From: DTNV01 sp964388435
GTDB lineage: Archaea > Micrarchaeota > Micrarchaeia > Norongarragalinales > UBA8480
NCBI GenBank assembly: GCA_964388435.1
Contig: CAYMAH010000019.1
Location: forward strand, 1-7,796
Reading direction: 5' to 3'
DNA: 7,796 nucleotides
A program made the position numbers and the translations under genes. The notes under the pieces are model-generated. The model was given only the letters and a program-made list of their open reading frames with translations. It did no database searches and was not told the DNA's origin. Every line of letters begins with the position of its first letter. Position 1 is the stretch's first letter. Below, in pieces: positions 1-5,687 of this stretch.

Positions 1-525
1 GTCACAAGCGAAAACAACTGCATTCTAGACGACTATAAAACGTGTGTTGTTTCAATCCCGGTTTCAGACGTTCAGACTGGAAAGGTAAGACTCGTAGAAC
101 CTGCCTTTGTGAATGTTGTTGATTCGATAAAAGTGGACTACACGCCAAGCTTTTCTTTCGTTTCAACGATACTGCCATCAAGTATAACGGATTTTAAAGG
201 AGCTTCGTACAGCGAAAACGCTTCGGGTTTTGTTACCACCGAGTTGACGGTGCCGCAAAACCAGTTCGTGATAGTAAACTTCACCGGAATACCTCCCGTC
301 AAAACCGGTTTTACCAGAACGTTTTTCCTGGACTTCAACGGGTGGTACGACCCGAGTTCGAAAGACCTGAGCTTAATACAAAAAACGGAAAACTCTTTTA
401 AACTAGCGGGAGCGGTGGCGCAAATAGCGCTCGGAGGTTATCCAAGCATCGAAGAGCAAATATTCCTGAAAGCGTATCCCGAGAGCAGCATATGCAAGAT
501 ATTCGCTTCAAAATACTGCGGTTGA
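1..525 (+). CDS. C-terminal part of a probable secreted or surface protein (5' end outside window)
   Basis: The frame is open from base 1 to a TGA at 523-525, giving at least 174 residues; the internal GTG at 109 is not the true start because coding continues upstream. Nothing in the visible part is a membrane helix. The composition (many Ser, Thr, Val, Phe and alternating hydrophobic residues) fits an extracytoplasmic beta-rich domain. The segment GIPPVKTGFTRTFFLDFNGW (encoded around 280-340) resembles, from memory, a Pro-Pro...Gly-Trp-Thr-Arg-Asp...Asp-Gly-Trp motif near the C-terminus of large secreted TPR/UnbV-like proteins; this is a weak recollection, not a search result. The C-terminus carries two close cysteines (SSICKIFASKYCG) and there is one more near the start of the visible part, so disulfides are possible. 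A small membrane-anchored protein follows 8 bases downstream, probably in the same operon. Function unknown. Confidence 0.7.
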   Translation, partial: VTSENNCILDDYKTCVVSIPVSDVQTGKVRLVEPAFVNVVDSIKVDYTPSFSFVSTILPSSITDFKGASYSENASGFVTTELTVPQNQFVIVNFTGIPPVKTGFTRTFFLDFNGWYDPSSKDLSLIQKTENSFKLAGAVAQIALGGYPSIEEQIFLKAYPESSICKIFASKYCG

Positions 526-533
526 AAAATTTA

Positions 534-947
534 ATGAACAAACCAATCATTGCAATAATCGTCGTGGCCATACTGATAGGCGCGTACTTCCTGTTCTTCA
601 CAGGAGCCCCTTCAAACCACGCGCAAAACAACTCGCCGCAATCAAACTCCGGAAAGCCGCTGCCTCCTCCAATCACAAACACCCCTTCACTCACGCTGCT
701 GCCTCAAAACACGGTGGTTCTGAACTTCAACAGCGTGGGCGAGCAACTGCAAGTCAAGGGATTCTACATAAAACTATTAAACATAACAAACGACTCCGCG
801 AATTTTGAAGTATCAAACTCCACCACCATACTCGGAGGAGGCGTTCTGAAACTCAACCAGGCCTTCACCACGCCAGCCTACAACGCAATCCTCACAAGCG
901 TGTCCGAGACAAACACGACCATGCAAATCCAAATAAAAACGCCTTAA
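534..947 (+). CDS. Small membrane-anchored extracytoplasmic protein, function unknown
   Basis: I start the gene at ATG 534, giving 137 residues: the N-terminus is then MNK followed directly by a hydrophobic helix at residues 4-22 (PIIAIIVVAILIGAYFLFF), the usual form of an uncleaved signal anchor. An upstream in-frame ATG at 492 would add 14 residues and overlap the preceding gene by 34 bases. After the helix comes a linker rich in Asn, Ser and Pro (residues 25-52), then a compact domain of about 85 residues with beta-strand-like patterns and the phrase VGEQLQVKGFYIKLLNITND, similar in style to single-domain surface proteins of archaea. Several N-x-S/T sequons (NITND, NDSAN, NSTT, NTTM) could be glycosylated outside the cell. 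It lies 8 bases after the preceding surface-protein gene, so the two are probably co-transcribed and may act together at the cell envelope. No enzyme motif is visible. Confidence 0.7.
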   Translation: MNKPIIAIIVVAILIGAYFLFFTGAPSNHAQNNSPQSNSGKPLPPPITNTPSLTLLPQNTVVLNFNSVGEQLQVKGFYIKLLNITNDSANFEVSNSTTILGGGVLKLNQAFTTPAYNAILTSVSETNTTMQIQIKTP

Positions 948-954
948 AAAAAAA
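946..954 (-). terminator. Oligo-T terminator for minus-strand transcription
   Basis: A run of nine A on the plus strand reads as T9 on the minus strand. It sits at the far end of the stretch that the minus-strand promoter near 1265 would transcribe and overlaps the stop codon of the plus-strand gene. Archaeal transcription commonly stops at such T runs without a hairpin. Confidence 0.4.
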
Positions 955-996
955 GACTGTTTTACTCGTATATTACACCACAGGATTTGAATCGCC

Positions 997-1030
997 TTCT
1001 TTATTTTTTCGTTTTGATTCTTATTTTCAT
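997..1030 (+). terminator. T-rich termination region after the surface-protein pair
   Basis: Several T runs (T6 at 1002-1007 and T4 runs after it) follow the last plus-strand stop by about 50 bases and precede non-coding DNA. This is the typical archaeal oligo-T pattern. No strong hairpin is seen in front of it. Confidence 0.4.
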
Positions 1031-1086
1031 TTCCCCTGTTCTACTATTGTTCTCCACTCAAATATCCTCAAGACAGTTGTTCTTCA

Positions 1087-1221
1087 TCATGCCAGTCTGA
1101 CAGGCGGGCTTTTGGTGAACGCATTCTGCTTGTTTCTTTTGAAGATTATCACCCCCTCTTTCTCGTACTCCTCTGGCTTGGACTTCACTCTGCTCTTGAT
1201 TTCCCTGAAAATATTTTCCAT
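1087..1221 (-). CDS. Possible 44-residue basic peptide, divergent from the phasin-like gene
   Basis: On the minus strand an ATG at 1221 opens 44 codons ending in TGA at 1087-1089. The product begins MENIFREIKSRVKSKPEEYE and is charged with an amphipathic pattern (EKEGVIIFKRNK follows), which looks more like a real protein than random translation. A TATA-like box (ATTAAATA on the minus strand, 1261-1268) lies at a proper distance, and a purine-rich GGAAAGGATA precedes the ATG. Further downstream on the minus strand, in another frame, an open piece with a basic end (MKIRIKTKK) precedes T9, so the gene may once have been longer and be frameshifted. An alternative ATG at 1237 in another frame gives a less protein-like product. 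The 385-base gap between 948 and 1332 holds nothing else I can support. I do not recognise a family. Confidence 0.35.
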   Translation of the reverse strand: MENIFREIKSRVKSKPEEYEKEGVIIFKRNKQNAFTKSPPVRLA

Positions 1222-1260
1222 AGTTTATCCTTTCCATGATTTTTTTAGTGTTCGAACAGA

Positions 1261-1268
1261 TATTTAAT
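1261..1268 (-). promoter_or_regulatory. TATA-like box, minus strand
   Basis: TATTTAAT on the plus strand reads ATTAAATA on the minus strand. Initiation about 25 bases downstream would fall near 1238, just before the small minus-strand reading frame. It lies only about 15 bases from the plus-strand TATA box, making a compact divergent promoter region. Confidence 0.4.
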
Positions 1269-1281
1269 TTCGAGGGTTAGG

Positions 1282-1289
1282 TTTTTAAA
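1282..1289 (+). promoter_or_regulatory. TATA-like box of the phasin/UbiB operon
   Basis: TTTTTAAA lies 44-51 bases before the ATG at 1333. A start about 25 bases downstream gives a leader of roughly 20 bases that contains the Shine-Dalgarno sequence at 1323-1329. Confidence 0.5.
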
Positions 1290-1322
1290 CAACCGCAAAG
1301 TATAATTTTAAAAAAAAAAATC

Positions 1323-1329
1323 AGGTGAT
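1323..1329 (+). promoter_or_regulatory. Shine-Dalgarno sequence AGGTGAT
   Basis: AGGTGAT matches the region complementary to the 3' end of archaeal 16S rRNA and ends 3 bases before the ATG at 1333. It fixes the start of the phasin-like gene. Most other genes in the window lack such a site. Confidence 0.65.
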
Positions 1330-1332
1330 TTT

Positions 1333-1638
1333 ATGGACGATTTCGACAAAGCAAGGGACTTGGGCTTGATTGGACTGGGGTTACTGGCGGTTTCAACCTC
1401 CAAACTCGTTTCAAAAGTTAACGAGCTTATAGAGAAGAACCAGATGAACAAGAAGGAAGGGGAGAAGGTAATAAAAATGCTGAAACAGGAAGGTTTTGAC
1501 CGGAGAAGGGAGGTTGAGGATCTTGTGAAGAATGAGTTGAAAGACTTCTACAAAAGCGTTTTCGTGTCAAGAAAAGACTTCGAAAACCTGGAGAAAAGGC
1601 TCTCTAAAATTGAAAAGAGTTCAAAGAAGAAAAAGTGA
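1333..1638 (+). CDS. Phasin-like coiled-coil protein (PhaF/COG3937-like)
   Basis: This 101-residue protein starts with a short hydrophobic amphipathic segment (residues 8-22, LGLIGLGLLAVSTSK). A charged helical remainder follows: VNELIEKNQMNKKEGEKVIK, then FDRRREVEDLVKNELKDFYK, then VSRKDFENLEKRLSKIEK and a lysine-rich tail. The order of hydrophobic start, 'helix with a gain of G/E-rich turn', and a C-terminal 'xRxDxExLExRLxxLE' coiled coil is the layout of the family called polyhydroxyalkanoate granule-associated or phasin-like proteins. In archaea this family need not have anything to do with storage granules; a membrane-adjacent oligomeric partner is more likely. The gene shares GTGA with the next gene: its TGA stop overlaps the GTG start of the UbiB-family kinase. 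That indicates translational coupling and probably a joint function. It has a TATA box and a good Shine-Dalgarno site. Confidence 0.8.
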   Translation: MDDFDKARDLGLIGLGLLAVSTSKLVSKVNELIEKNQMNKKEGEKVIKMLKQEGFDRRREVEDLVKNELKDFYKSVFVSRKDFENLEKRLSKIEKSSKKKK

Positions 1639-3290
1639 GCTTGAACATAGAAATCAACCCGTTCGGTTACAGCCTAAAAGAGCTGAAGCGCTTTCAGCAA
1701 ATAGTAGGTGTTTTCGTCAAATACGGCTTTGGAGGGGTTATATCAAAAATCTCAGAGCTCGGCATTCATGAAAAGCAGAGAGTTCAAAATCTGCCTGAAG
1801 GAGTGAGGCTAAGAATGGCCTTGACGGAATTAGGACCTGCCTTTGTCAAAATAGGACAGGTTCTAAGCACGAGAACGGACATTCTCCCGAAAGAGGTGGT
1901 GGTAGAGCTTGAAAAACTCCAGGATGATGTCGAACCGTTCGACTTCGTCGAAGCTAAAAAGTTGTTCGAAGGCGAAACAGGCCTTAAAATAAAAGACGTA
2001 TTCAAACAATTTAACAAAACCCCCGCAGCGTCAGCTTCAATGGCCCAGGTGCATAAAGCCGTCTTAAAAAATGGGGTTGAAGTGGCGGTCAAAATCCAAA
2101 GGCCGGCTGCTGAAGAATCGTTCAAAACAGACACTCAAATACTCAAAACAATCGCAAAACTCATAGAGCAAAACTTCGCCGAAGCGAGAACCTATAATCC
2201 AGTGTTAATGGCTGAAGAGTTCGAAAGAAGCGTTGAAAGGGAATTAGACTTTAGAACAGAAGCTAGGAATGCCGAAAGATTCGAAAACAACTTCAAGGAC
2301 TTCAAAGACGTTATAATACCCAAAATCTATTCAAAACTTACCACAAAGAAAACACTGGTTATGGACTATATCGAGGGAGATAAAATAAAGGATTTGAAGG
2401 CAACGCCTAAAAAAAAAAGAGAGATAGCAAGGAAAATAACCTTCTTCACCATGAAGCAGATTTTCATCGACGGGTTCTTAAACGCCGATCCACACCAAGG
2501 CAATTTCATAATATACAAAAACAAAATCGCGCTTATAGACTTCGGAATGGTAAGCTTTCTCGACGAAAACCTGAAGGAGAACCTCATAAACCTTTACTCA
2601 GACATAGTCAACAAAAACATCGACGCTTTCACCGAGGACTTTACCAAAATAGCCAGAATATCAGAGAACTCGAATATTGAAGATTTCAAAGCAGAGGTAA
2701 ACGACTTCATTGAAGAGCTTTACGGAGTCACTCCGAACCAGATTGAAATCGGAAGAATGTTCTTCGAATTGACTTCAATAGCCAGAAAATACAAGATATC
2801 AATAAACCCGAAGTTTTTAGTCCTAGCCAAGGTTTTCGTGAGCCTTGAAGGCCTACAAAAACAACTCGACCCTGATTTTAACATCATACAAAACGCCAAA
2901 GAGTTTGTAAAGGAAATAGAGAAAAAAGAGAAAACCCCCTCTAGAATAGCCGGCAGGACAATGAAAAACTTACTCTCACTGCAAAACTTCATCACCACCC
3001 TCCCGCCTAAAATAAGCCAGATAGTGGACAAGGCGAGGACGGGAACGTTCAAAATGGAGTTCGAGCACGTCGGCCTGGAAAAACCGGTCTACAGAATCGA
3101 CAGGGCGGTGAATAAAATATCCCTGAGCATGATAATAGCCGCTCTTCTGGTTTCCAGTTCCCTAATAATACTGGCGAAAGCAGGCCCCTTGTTCGAAGGT
3201 TTTTCGATAATAGGCTTCATTGGACTCGCGTTCGCACTTGTACTAAGCTTCTGGCTGGCAACGGTAATCTTCATTGAAGGGGAATTCTGA
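1635..3290 (+). CDS. ABC1/UbiB/AarF-family atypical kinase, membrane anchored
   Basis: The protein has 551 residues, normal for the prokaryotic family. Visible family motifs are the KxGQ motif in VKIGQ (K72, G74, Q75), the alanine-rich loop AASASMAQVH (131-140) that replaces the usual glycine loop, the VAVK lysine K153, ELDFRTEARN (203-212), the catalytic-loop segment DPHQGN (285-290) and the metal-binding DFG at 302-304. Two C-terminal membrane helices (about 496-514 and 524-548) end the protein, as in bacterial UbiB. In well-studied members these proteins bind and hydrolyse ATP and support isoprenoid quinone synthesis or lipid handling; protein kinase activity is mostly not shown. The substrate here is unknown. 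The loop reads NADPHQGN where HADPHPGN is common. The GTG start at 1635 overlaps the phasin-like gene by four bases, so the two form one operon. T7 follows the stop. Confidence 0.93.
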   Translation: MSLNIEINPFGYSLKELKRFQQIVGVFVKYGFGGVISKISELGIHEKQRVQNLPEGVRLRMALTELGPAFVKIGQVLSTRTDILPKEVVVELEKLQDDVEPFDFVEAKKLFEGETGLKIKDVFKQFNKTPAASASMAQVHKAVLKNGVEVAVKIQRPAAEESFKTDTQILKTIAKLIEQNFAEARTYNPVLMAEEFERSVERELDFRTEARNAERFENNFKDFKDVIIPKIYSKLTTKKTLVMDYIEGDKIKDLKATPKKKREIARKITFFTMKQIFIDGFLNADPHQGNFIIYKNKIALIDFGMVSFLDENLKENLINLYSDIVNKNIDAFTEDFTKIARISENSNIEDFKAEVNDFIEELYGVTPNQIEIGRMFFELTSIARKYKISINPKFLVLAKVFVSLEGLQKQLDPDFNIIQNAKEFVKEIEKKEKTPSRIAGRTMKNLLSLQNFITTLPPKISQIVDKARTGTFKMEFEHVGLEKPVYRIDRAVNKISLSMIIAALLVSSSLIILAKAGPLFEGFSIIGFIGLAFALVLSFWLATVIFIEGEF

Positions 3291-3294
3291 TTCC

Positions 3295-3301
3295 TTTTTT
3301 T
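3295..3301 (+). terminator. T7 terminator after the UbiB-family gene
   Basis: Seven consecutive T begin 4 bases after the TGA stop. The run overlaps the stop codon of the convergent antiporter fragment (3300-3302), so the two transcription units meet here. Confidence 0.55.
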
Positions 3302-3686
3302 ACTTTACTATCCTGGGAACGGGCTTCTCGTTTCTTAAAATCTCCAGGGTAGGATAGTGCATGGCAAGCGTGACCAAAACAATGGTCACAAGCATGACGG
3401 AAAAAAGAGTCTCCACAATAGTCTTGCCAGAAGAGCTGACCAGCTTCTCAATCTTGGTGTTCAAACCACTCTCCACAAGAATTATCAGCAACGCTATCGC
3501 TCCAATCAAGCCGGCAAGCTGAGAAAAAGTGTCGGGGGTAACCAAGTGAAAAACGCTTCCAATAAGAAAACCGATTATCAAAAGCAGAGGTATTTCAAAA
3601 ATCTTCGTCTTCTCAAAAACCTGAACGCCGATAAAACCAAGTATTATAATCGCGCCCATCACAATCAAATCACACCAAACACCCAC
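3300..3686 (-). CDS. N-terminal part of a CPA-type sodium/proton antiporter (four helices only)
   Basis: The frame gives 128 residues from GTG 3686, or 119 from ATG 3659, which may be the better start because the first helix begins right after it. Four membrane segments are visible: about 8-24 (IVMGAIIILGFIGVQVF), 31-50, 57-75 (with AIALLIILVESGLNTKIEKL) and 88-108. The phrases IPLLLIIGFLIGS and ALLIILVESGLN match the start of Na+/H+ exchanger domain proteins (the family has I-P-x-L-L-G...G and L-F-x-x-G-L-x-x). Full-length members have about 380-450 residues and at least ten helices, with the ion-binding aspartates in the later half, which is absent here. As encoded, it cannot be a complete exchanger; it may be a remnant or a small membrane protein derived from one. 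It converges on the UbiB-family gene with 9 bases between stop codons. No T run follows its stop on its own strand. Confidence 0.65.
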   Translation of the reverse strand: MGVWCDLIVMGAIIILGFIGVQVFEKTKIFEIPLLLIIGFLIGSVFHLVTPDTFSQLAGLIGAIALLIILVESGLNTKIEKLVSSSGKTIVETLFSVMLVTIVLVTLAMHYPTLEILRNEKPVPRIVK

Positions 3687-3723
3687 TAAAATTTACCAAC
3701 AAAGCCCTTTTAGCACAATAATG

Positions 3724-3733
3724 CTTTAAAAAA
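3724..3733 (-). promoter_or_regulatory. TATA-like box of the antiporter fragment
   Basis: CTTTAAAAAA on the plus strand reads TTTTTTAAAG on the minus strand, 38-47 bases before the GTG at 3686. Initiation would fall near 3702, leaving a short leader. A working promoter would mean the fragment is still transcribed. Confidence 0.4.
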
Positions 3734-3745
3734 GTTTTGTAACGC

Positions 3746-3761
3746 TTTTTTTTAAAAAAAA
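3746..3761. terminator. T8A8 palindrome, possible two-way terminator
   Basis: Eight T are followed directly by eight A, so either strand reads T8. On the minus strand it would end a transcript coming from the TATA box near 3950 before the antiporter promoter begins. No plus-strand gene ends near it. Confidence 0.4.
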
Positions 3762-3922
3762 CACGCCGAGAAAATCAACACGAGGCGCGTACAAGCCTCT
3801 TCCCGACCGGGCGTCTGAACGCGCCTCTTTCCCTTTAACCGACCTTCGCCTTAAGAACGTTTATATCCACCGCCACCCTCCTGAGTTTCTTACCCCCTCT
3901 ACTGCGCGAACGCTATTATGAA
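3754..3922 (-). ncRNA. Possible small minus-strand RNA with stem-loop and mini-ORF
   Basis: The 366-base stretch between the antiporter fragment and the next gene has no convincing protein gene but is not featureless. On the minus strand there is a TATA-like ATAATATTTATT (3945-3957), expected initiation near 3922, a GC-rich body, a 9-bp stem (3782-3790 with 3819-3827) and a T8 run at 3754-3761. Together these outline a transcript of about 170 bases. It contains AGGAGG (3877-3882) six bases before a GTG (3868-3870) that opens 11 codons, VDINVLKAKVG, ending in TAA. It could be a regulatory RNA, a leader-peptide RNA or a decayed small membrane protein: a hydrophobic piece, LIEVLALFFIIAFAQ, lies just upstream in another frame. 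The evidence is positional; no known RNA family is recognised. Confidence 0.25.
3782..3827. repeat. Inverted repeat, 9-bp GC-rich stem-loop
   Basis: GAGGCGCGT at 3782-3790 is the exact reverse complement of ACGCGCCTC at 3819-3827. The 28-base loop contains a further small hairpin, CCC-GACC-GGG, at 3802-3811. The stem stands out in DNA that is otherwise A/T-rich on both sides. Confidence 0.6.
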
Positions 3923-3944
3923 GAAAAGCGCGAGAACTTCAATC

Positions 3945-3957
3945 AAATAAATATTAT
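3945..3957 (-). promoter_or_regulatory. TATA-like box, minus strand
   Basis: The minus strand reads ATAATATTTATT here. It is the only obvious promoter element for transcription through the GC-rich stem-loop region, but this stretch is A/T-rich enough for chance matches. Confidence 0.25.
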
Positions 3958-4013
3958 AAGGTTTTTATAACAATTTTCTATTAAAACCAAACGGTTTTAC
4001 AAAAAACTAAAAG

Positions 4014-4021
4014 ATTAAATA
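4014..4021 (+). promoter_or_regulatory. TATA-like box of the TGA-interrupted surface protein gene
   Basis: ATTAAATA lies 32-39 bases before the ATG at 4053. Initiation about 25 bases downstream leaves only a few bases of leader, and no Shine-Dalgarno sequence is present. Confidence 0.5.
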
Positions 4022-4751
4022 CAAGCTTTGAATTCTAATCCTAAACAAAAAAATGGTGCTTAAAAAAAAAATGAAAACACCGACAAAAGCCCTGGCATCG
4101 CTCTCGCTAATACTGCTGTTCTCGGCAACGCTAGTGTCAGCCGCAGGCTATGGAACCTCGATAATAACACTCTCAAACAACAACGTTAACTTATTTCTGG
4201 GAAGCAGCGCCACGGTAAACTACACAGTGAACCTGGCAAGCGGAAACACCTGAGGAACCACGCTGACGATAGCAAACCAAAACGAGCTGACGGCAAACGG
4301 AATAAACGTTGACCTGAGCAACCCTTCAGGAGACCCGCCCTTCACCGGAGTGCTCACCATATCAACGTCAACCGCAAGCCTAGGCTCCTACAACATCGTT
4401 TTAACGGCCACTGGAGACGACCCTTCGGTAAACAACGCCACGCTCTACGCGAACGTGCTATACAACATCAACGTTCCAAAAAACCAGTCGAACCAAACAA
4501 ACGCTTCCACCACCGCAAACGCGTCACCCAACTCCTCTCAAGCAAACGCGACCGCCTACACTCAAACATACTACCCAACGCCACCCCCGACCACTTCAAC
4601 CTACGCCCCGCCGGCGAATAGCACTGTACTGACTTCAATACTTTTCATCATCATAATCCTAATCGCAACCGCCTACTCCTTGTTCAAATGGAAGTCAACC
4701 ATCCCAAGACTCGCAATAGCAGGAACAGCCCTGATACTCCTAGGAACCGTG

Positions 4752-4795
4752 GCGTGGCTGTACGGCGATTACAACGGCGGTTTGACGGCCTACAT
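4752..4795 (+). repeat. 44-bp direct repeat, copy 1
   Basis: This block is identical to 4929-4972 and in the same frame, offset 177 bases (59 codons). It encodes AWLYGDYNGGLTAY. The flanks are similar in protein but clearly diverged in DNA. Confidence 0.9.
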
Positions 4796-4928
4796 TTTGG
4801 GGGGAGTCGCTCTCATAATAATAGGAGTGGCGGCGTGGCTTTACGGAAACTACAAAGCCGGGTCATTCTACAAAACGATTCCAGGCAAGCTCATTGCAGG
4901 AGTAGCCCTAATAATAATAGGAATTCTA

Positions 4929-4972
4929 GCGTGGCTGTACGGCGATTACAACGGCGGTTTGACGGCCTACAT
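4929..4972 (+). repeat. 44-bp direct repeat, copy 2
   Basis: This is the second exact copy of the 4752-4795 block. It belongs to the second 59-residue unit of the membrane domain. Confidence 0.9.
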
Positions 4973-5125
4973 CTGGGGCGGAGTCGCACTAATAATAATA
5001 GGAGCGGTCGTATGGCTGTACAGCGACGCGGAGCACGGAGCGTTCCAAACCAAAAAAACAAAACGCTGAATTTTAGCCTAATCAAAACATTAAAAAACGC
5101 TCTGACAAATTAGAAATACTAAAAA

Positions 5126-5365
5126 ATGGGAGAGGCAAAGGAAAGTAAAAAAACGAGCTTCAACTACGTGATACTAGAACTCGCAATACTAATCATCGGC
5201 TCAATACCTTATTTTATCCACATAATACCCGACTCCGCGGCTTTCATAAGCTTAAATGCATTCCCATACAAATACAACACCACAAACCTTGAAGAAGTTT
5301 TTCAAACCCGAGATAAGGCAAAAAAAACTCACTGCGAAAAAATTATCAAGTCAATTCCAACTTAA
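5126..5365 (+). CDS. Small single-helix membrane protein, possibly the start of a decayed gene
   Basis: The ATG at 5126 opens 79 residues. A charged cytoplasmic-type start (MGEAKESKKTS) is followed by one membrane helix at about 13-33 (NYVILELAILIIGSIPYFIHI), then a polar segment ending SIPT. There is a TATA-like run (CATTAAAAAACG, 5089-5100) at a distance that suits a near-leaderless transcript. The part after about residue 50 looks less protein-like, and the same frame reopens downstream with another membrane segment (5393-5596). The gene may therefore be the intact front end of a broken two-helix protein. It lies 56 bases after the TGA-interrupted surface protein. No family is recognised. 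Confidence 0.5.
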   Translation: MGEAKESKKTSFNYVILELAILIIGSIPYFIHIIPDSAAFISLNAFPYKYNTTNLEEVFQTRDKAKKTHCEKIIKSIPT

Positions 5366-5392
5366 AAATCCTGAACGAAAACACCGCCCTGA

Positions 5393-5596
5393 ATACAATT
5401 CTCCTATTATAGACGTCTTATTTTTAGGGTATTTAAAGCTACACTGAAATATTCAAGCAAACGTGCACTCGGAACTGAAACATGTTCAAACGTTCTGACA
5501 ATACCCGCGCGTATTTATGGTTTTGTAATTTACTTAATACTTCTAACAATATCGGCAGCCACTCTCTCCAAAAATAATAAACAAGGGCATTTGTGA
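5393..5596 (+). pseudogene. In-frame remnant with a membrane segment, no start codon
   Basis: In the same frame as the gene at 5126, after stops at 5363, 5372 and 5390, 67 codons are open and end in TGA at 5594-5596. The product holds a plausible membrane helix, RIYGFVIYLILLTISAATLS, followed by a short basic tail, KNNKQGHL. There is no ATG, GTG or TTG suitable as a start before the helix. The helix after a polar loop suggests the C-terminal end of the protein begun at 5126, with the middle lost or scrambled. Chance cannot be excluded. Nothing else is seen in 5366-5716 apart from the promoter at 5688. Confidence 0.3.
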
Positions 5597-5687
5597 AATT
5601 CCTTGCGTTTAACCCTGTAAGCAAGCCAAAAATAGGCCTTTGGTAACCAATCCCTTAAAATAAGTTAAATCAATTAAAAGAATAGCA

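Larger units (their letters stand above)
4053..5069 (+). pseudogene. Surface protein with duplicated helix pairs, interrupted by in-frame TGA
   Basis: One reading frame runs from ATG 4053 to TGA 5067-5069 (338 sense codons) except for a single TGA at 4251-4253. The pieces are 4053-4253 (66 residues) and the frame reopening directly after it; 4350 (GTG) is only an internal start candidate. Read through, the parts form one sensible protein. It has a signal peptide (residues 7-31, ending LVSAAG), a beta-sandwich-like domain (32-138) with the TGA at position 67, and a linker rich in Asn, Ser, Thr, Pro and Tyr with many N-x-S/T sequons (140-189). These are followed by a helix at 194-211 and four more helices (220-325). 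The last four form two copies of a 59-residue unit containing AWLYGDYNGGLTAYI. Family and function are not recognised. The break could be a mutation, a sequencing error or readthrough. The second ATG (4071) is an equally good start. Confidence 0.65.

Noticed and set aside
981..994. tRNA T-loop-like sequence on the minus strand (GATTCAAATC)
   Set aside because: The flanking bases do not form a T-stem and no anticodon arm, D arm or acceptor stem can be found upstream.
3357..3689. Plus-strand frame opposite the antiporter fragment
   Set aside because: It is rich in His, Asn and Lys and is the antisense of clear membrane helices on the minus strand.
4688..5113. Long alternative frame over the membrane repeats
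   Set aside because: It is an Arg/Asn-rich shadow of the repeated membrane domain in another frame, without any sensible protein features.
5256..5447. Plus-strand frame inside and after the small membrane protein
   Set aside because: It is basic and low in structure, overlaps the better frame at 5126, and has no promoter or ribosome site.
5439..5624. Minus-strand frame of 61 codons
   Set aside because: It starts at TTG without a good ribosome site and overlaps the plus-strand remnant; its composition is not clearly protein-like, though it cannot be fully excluded.
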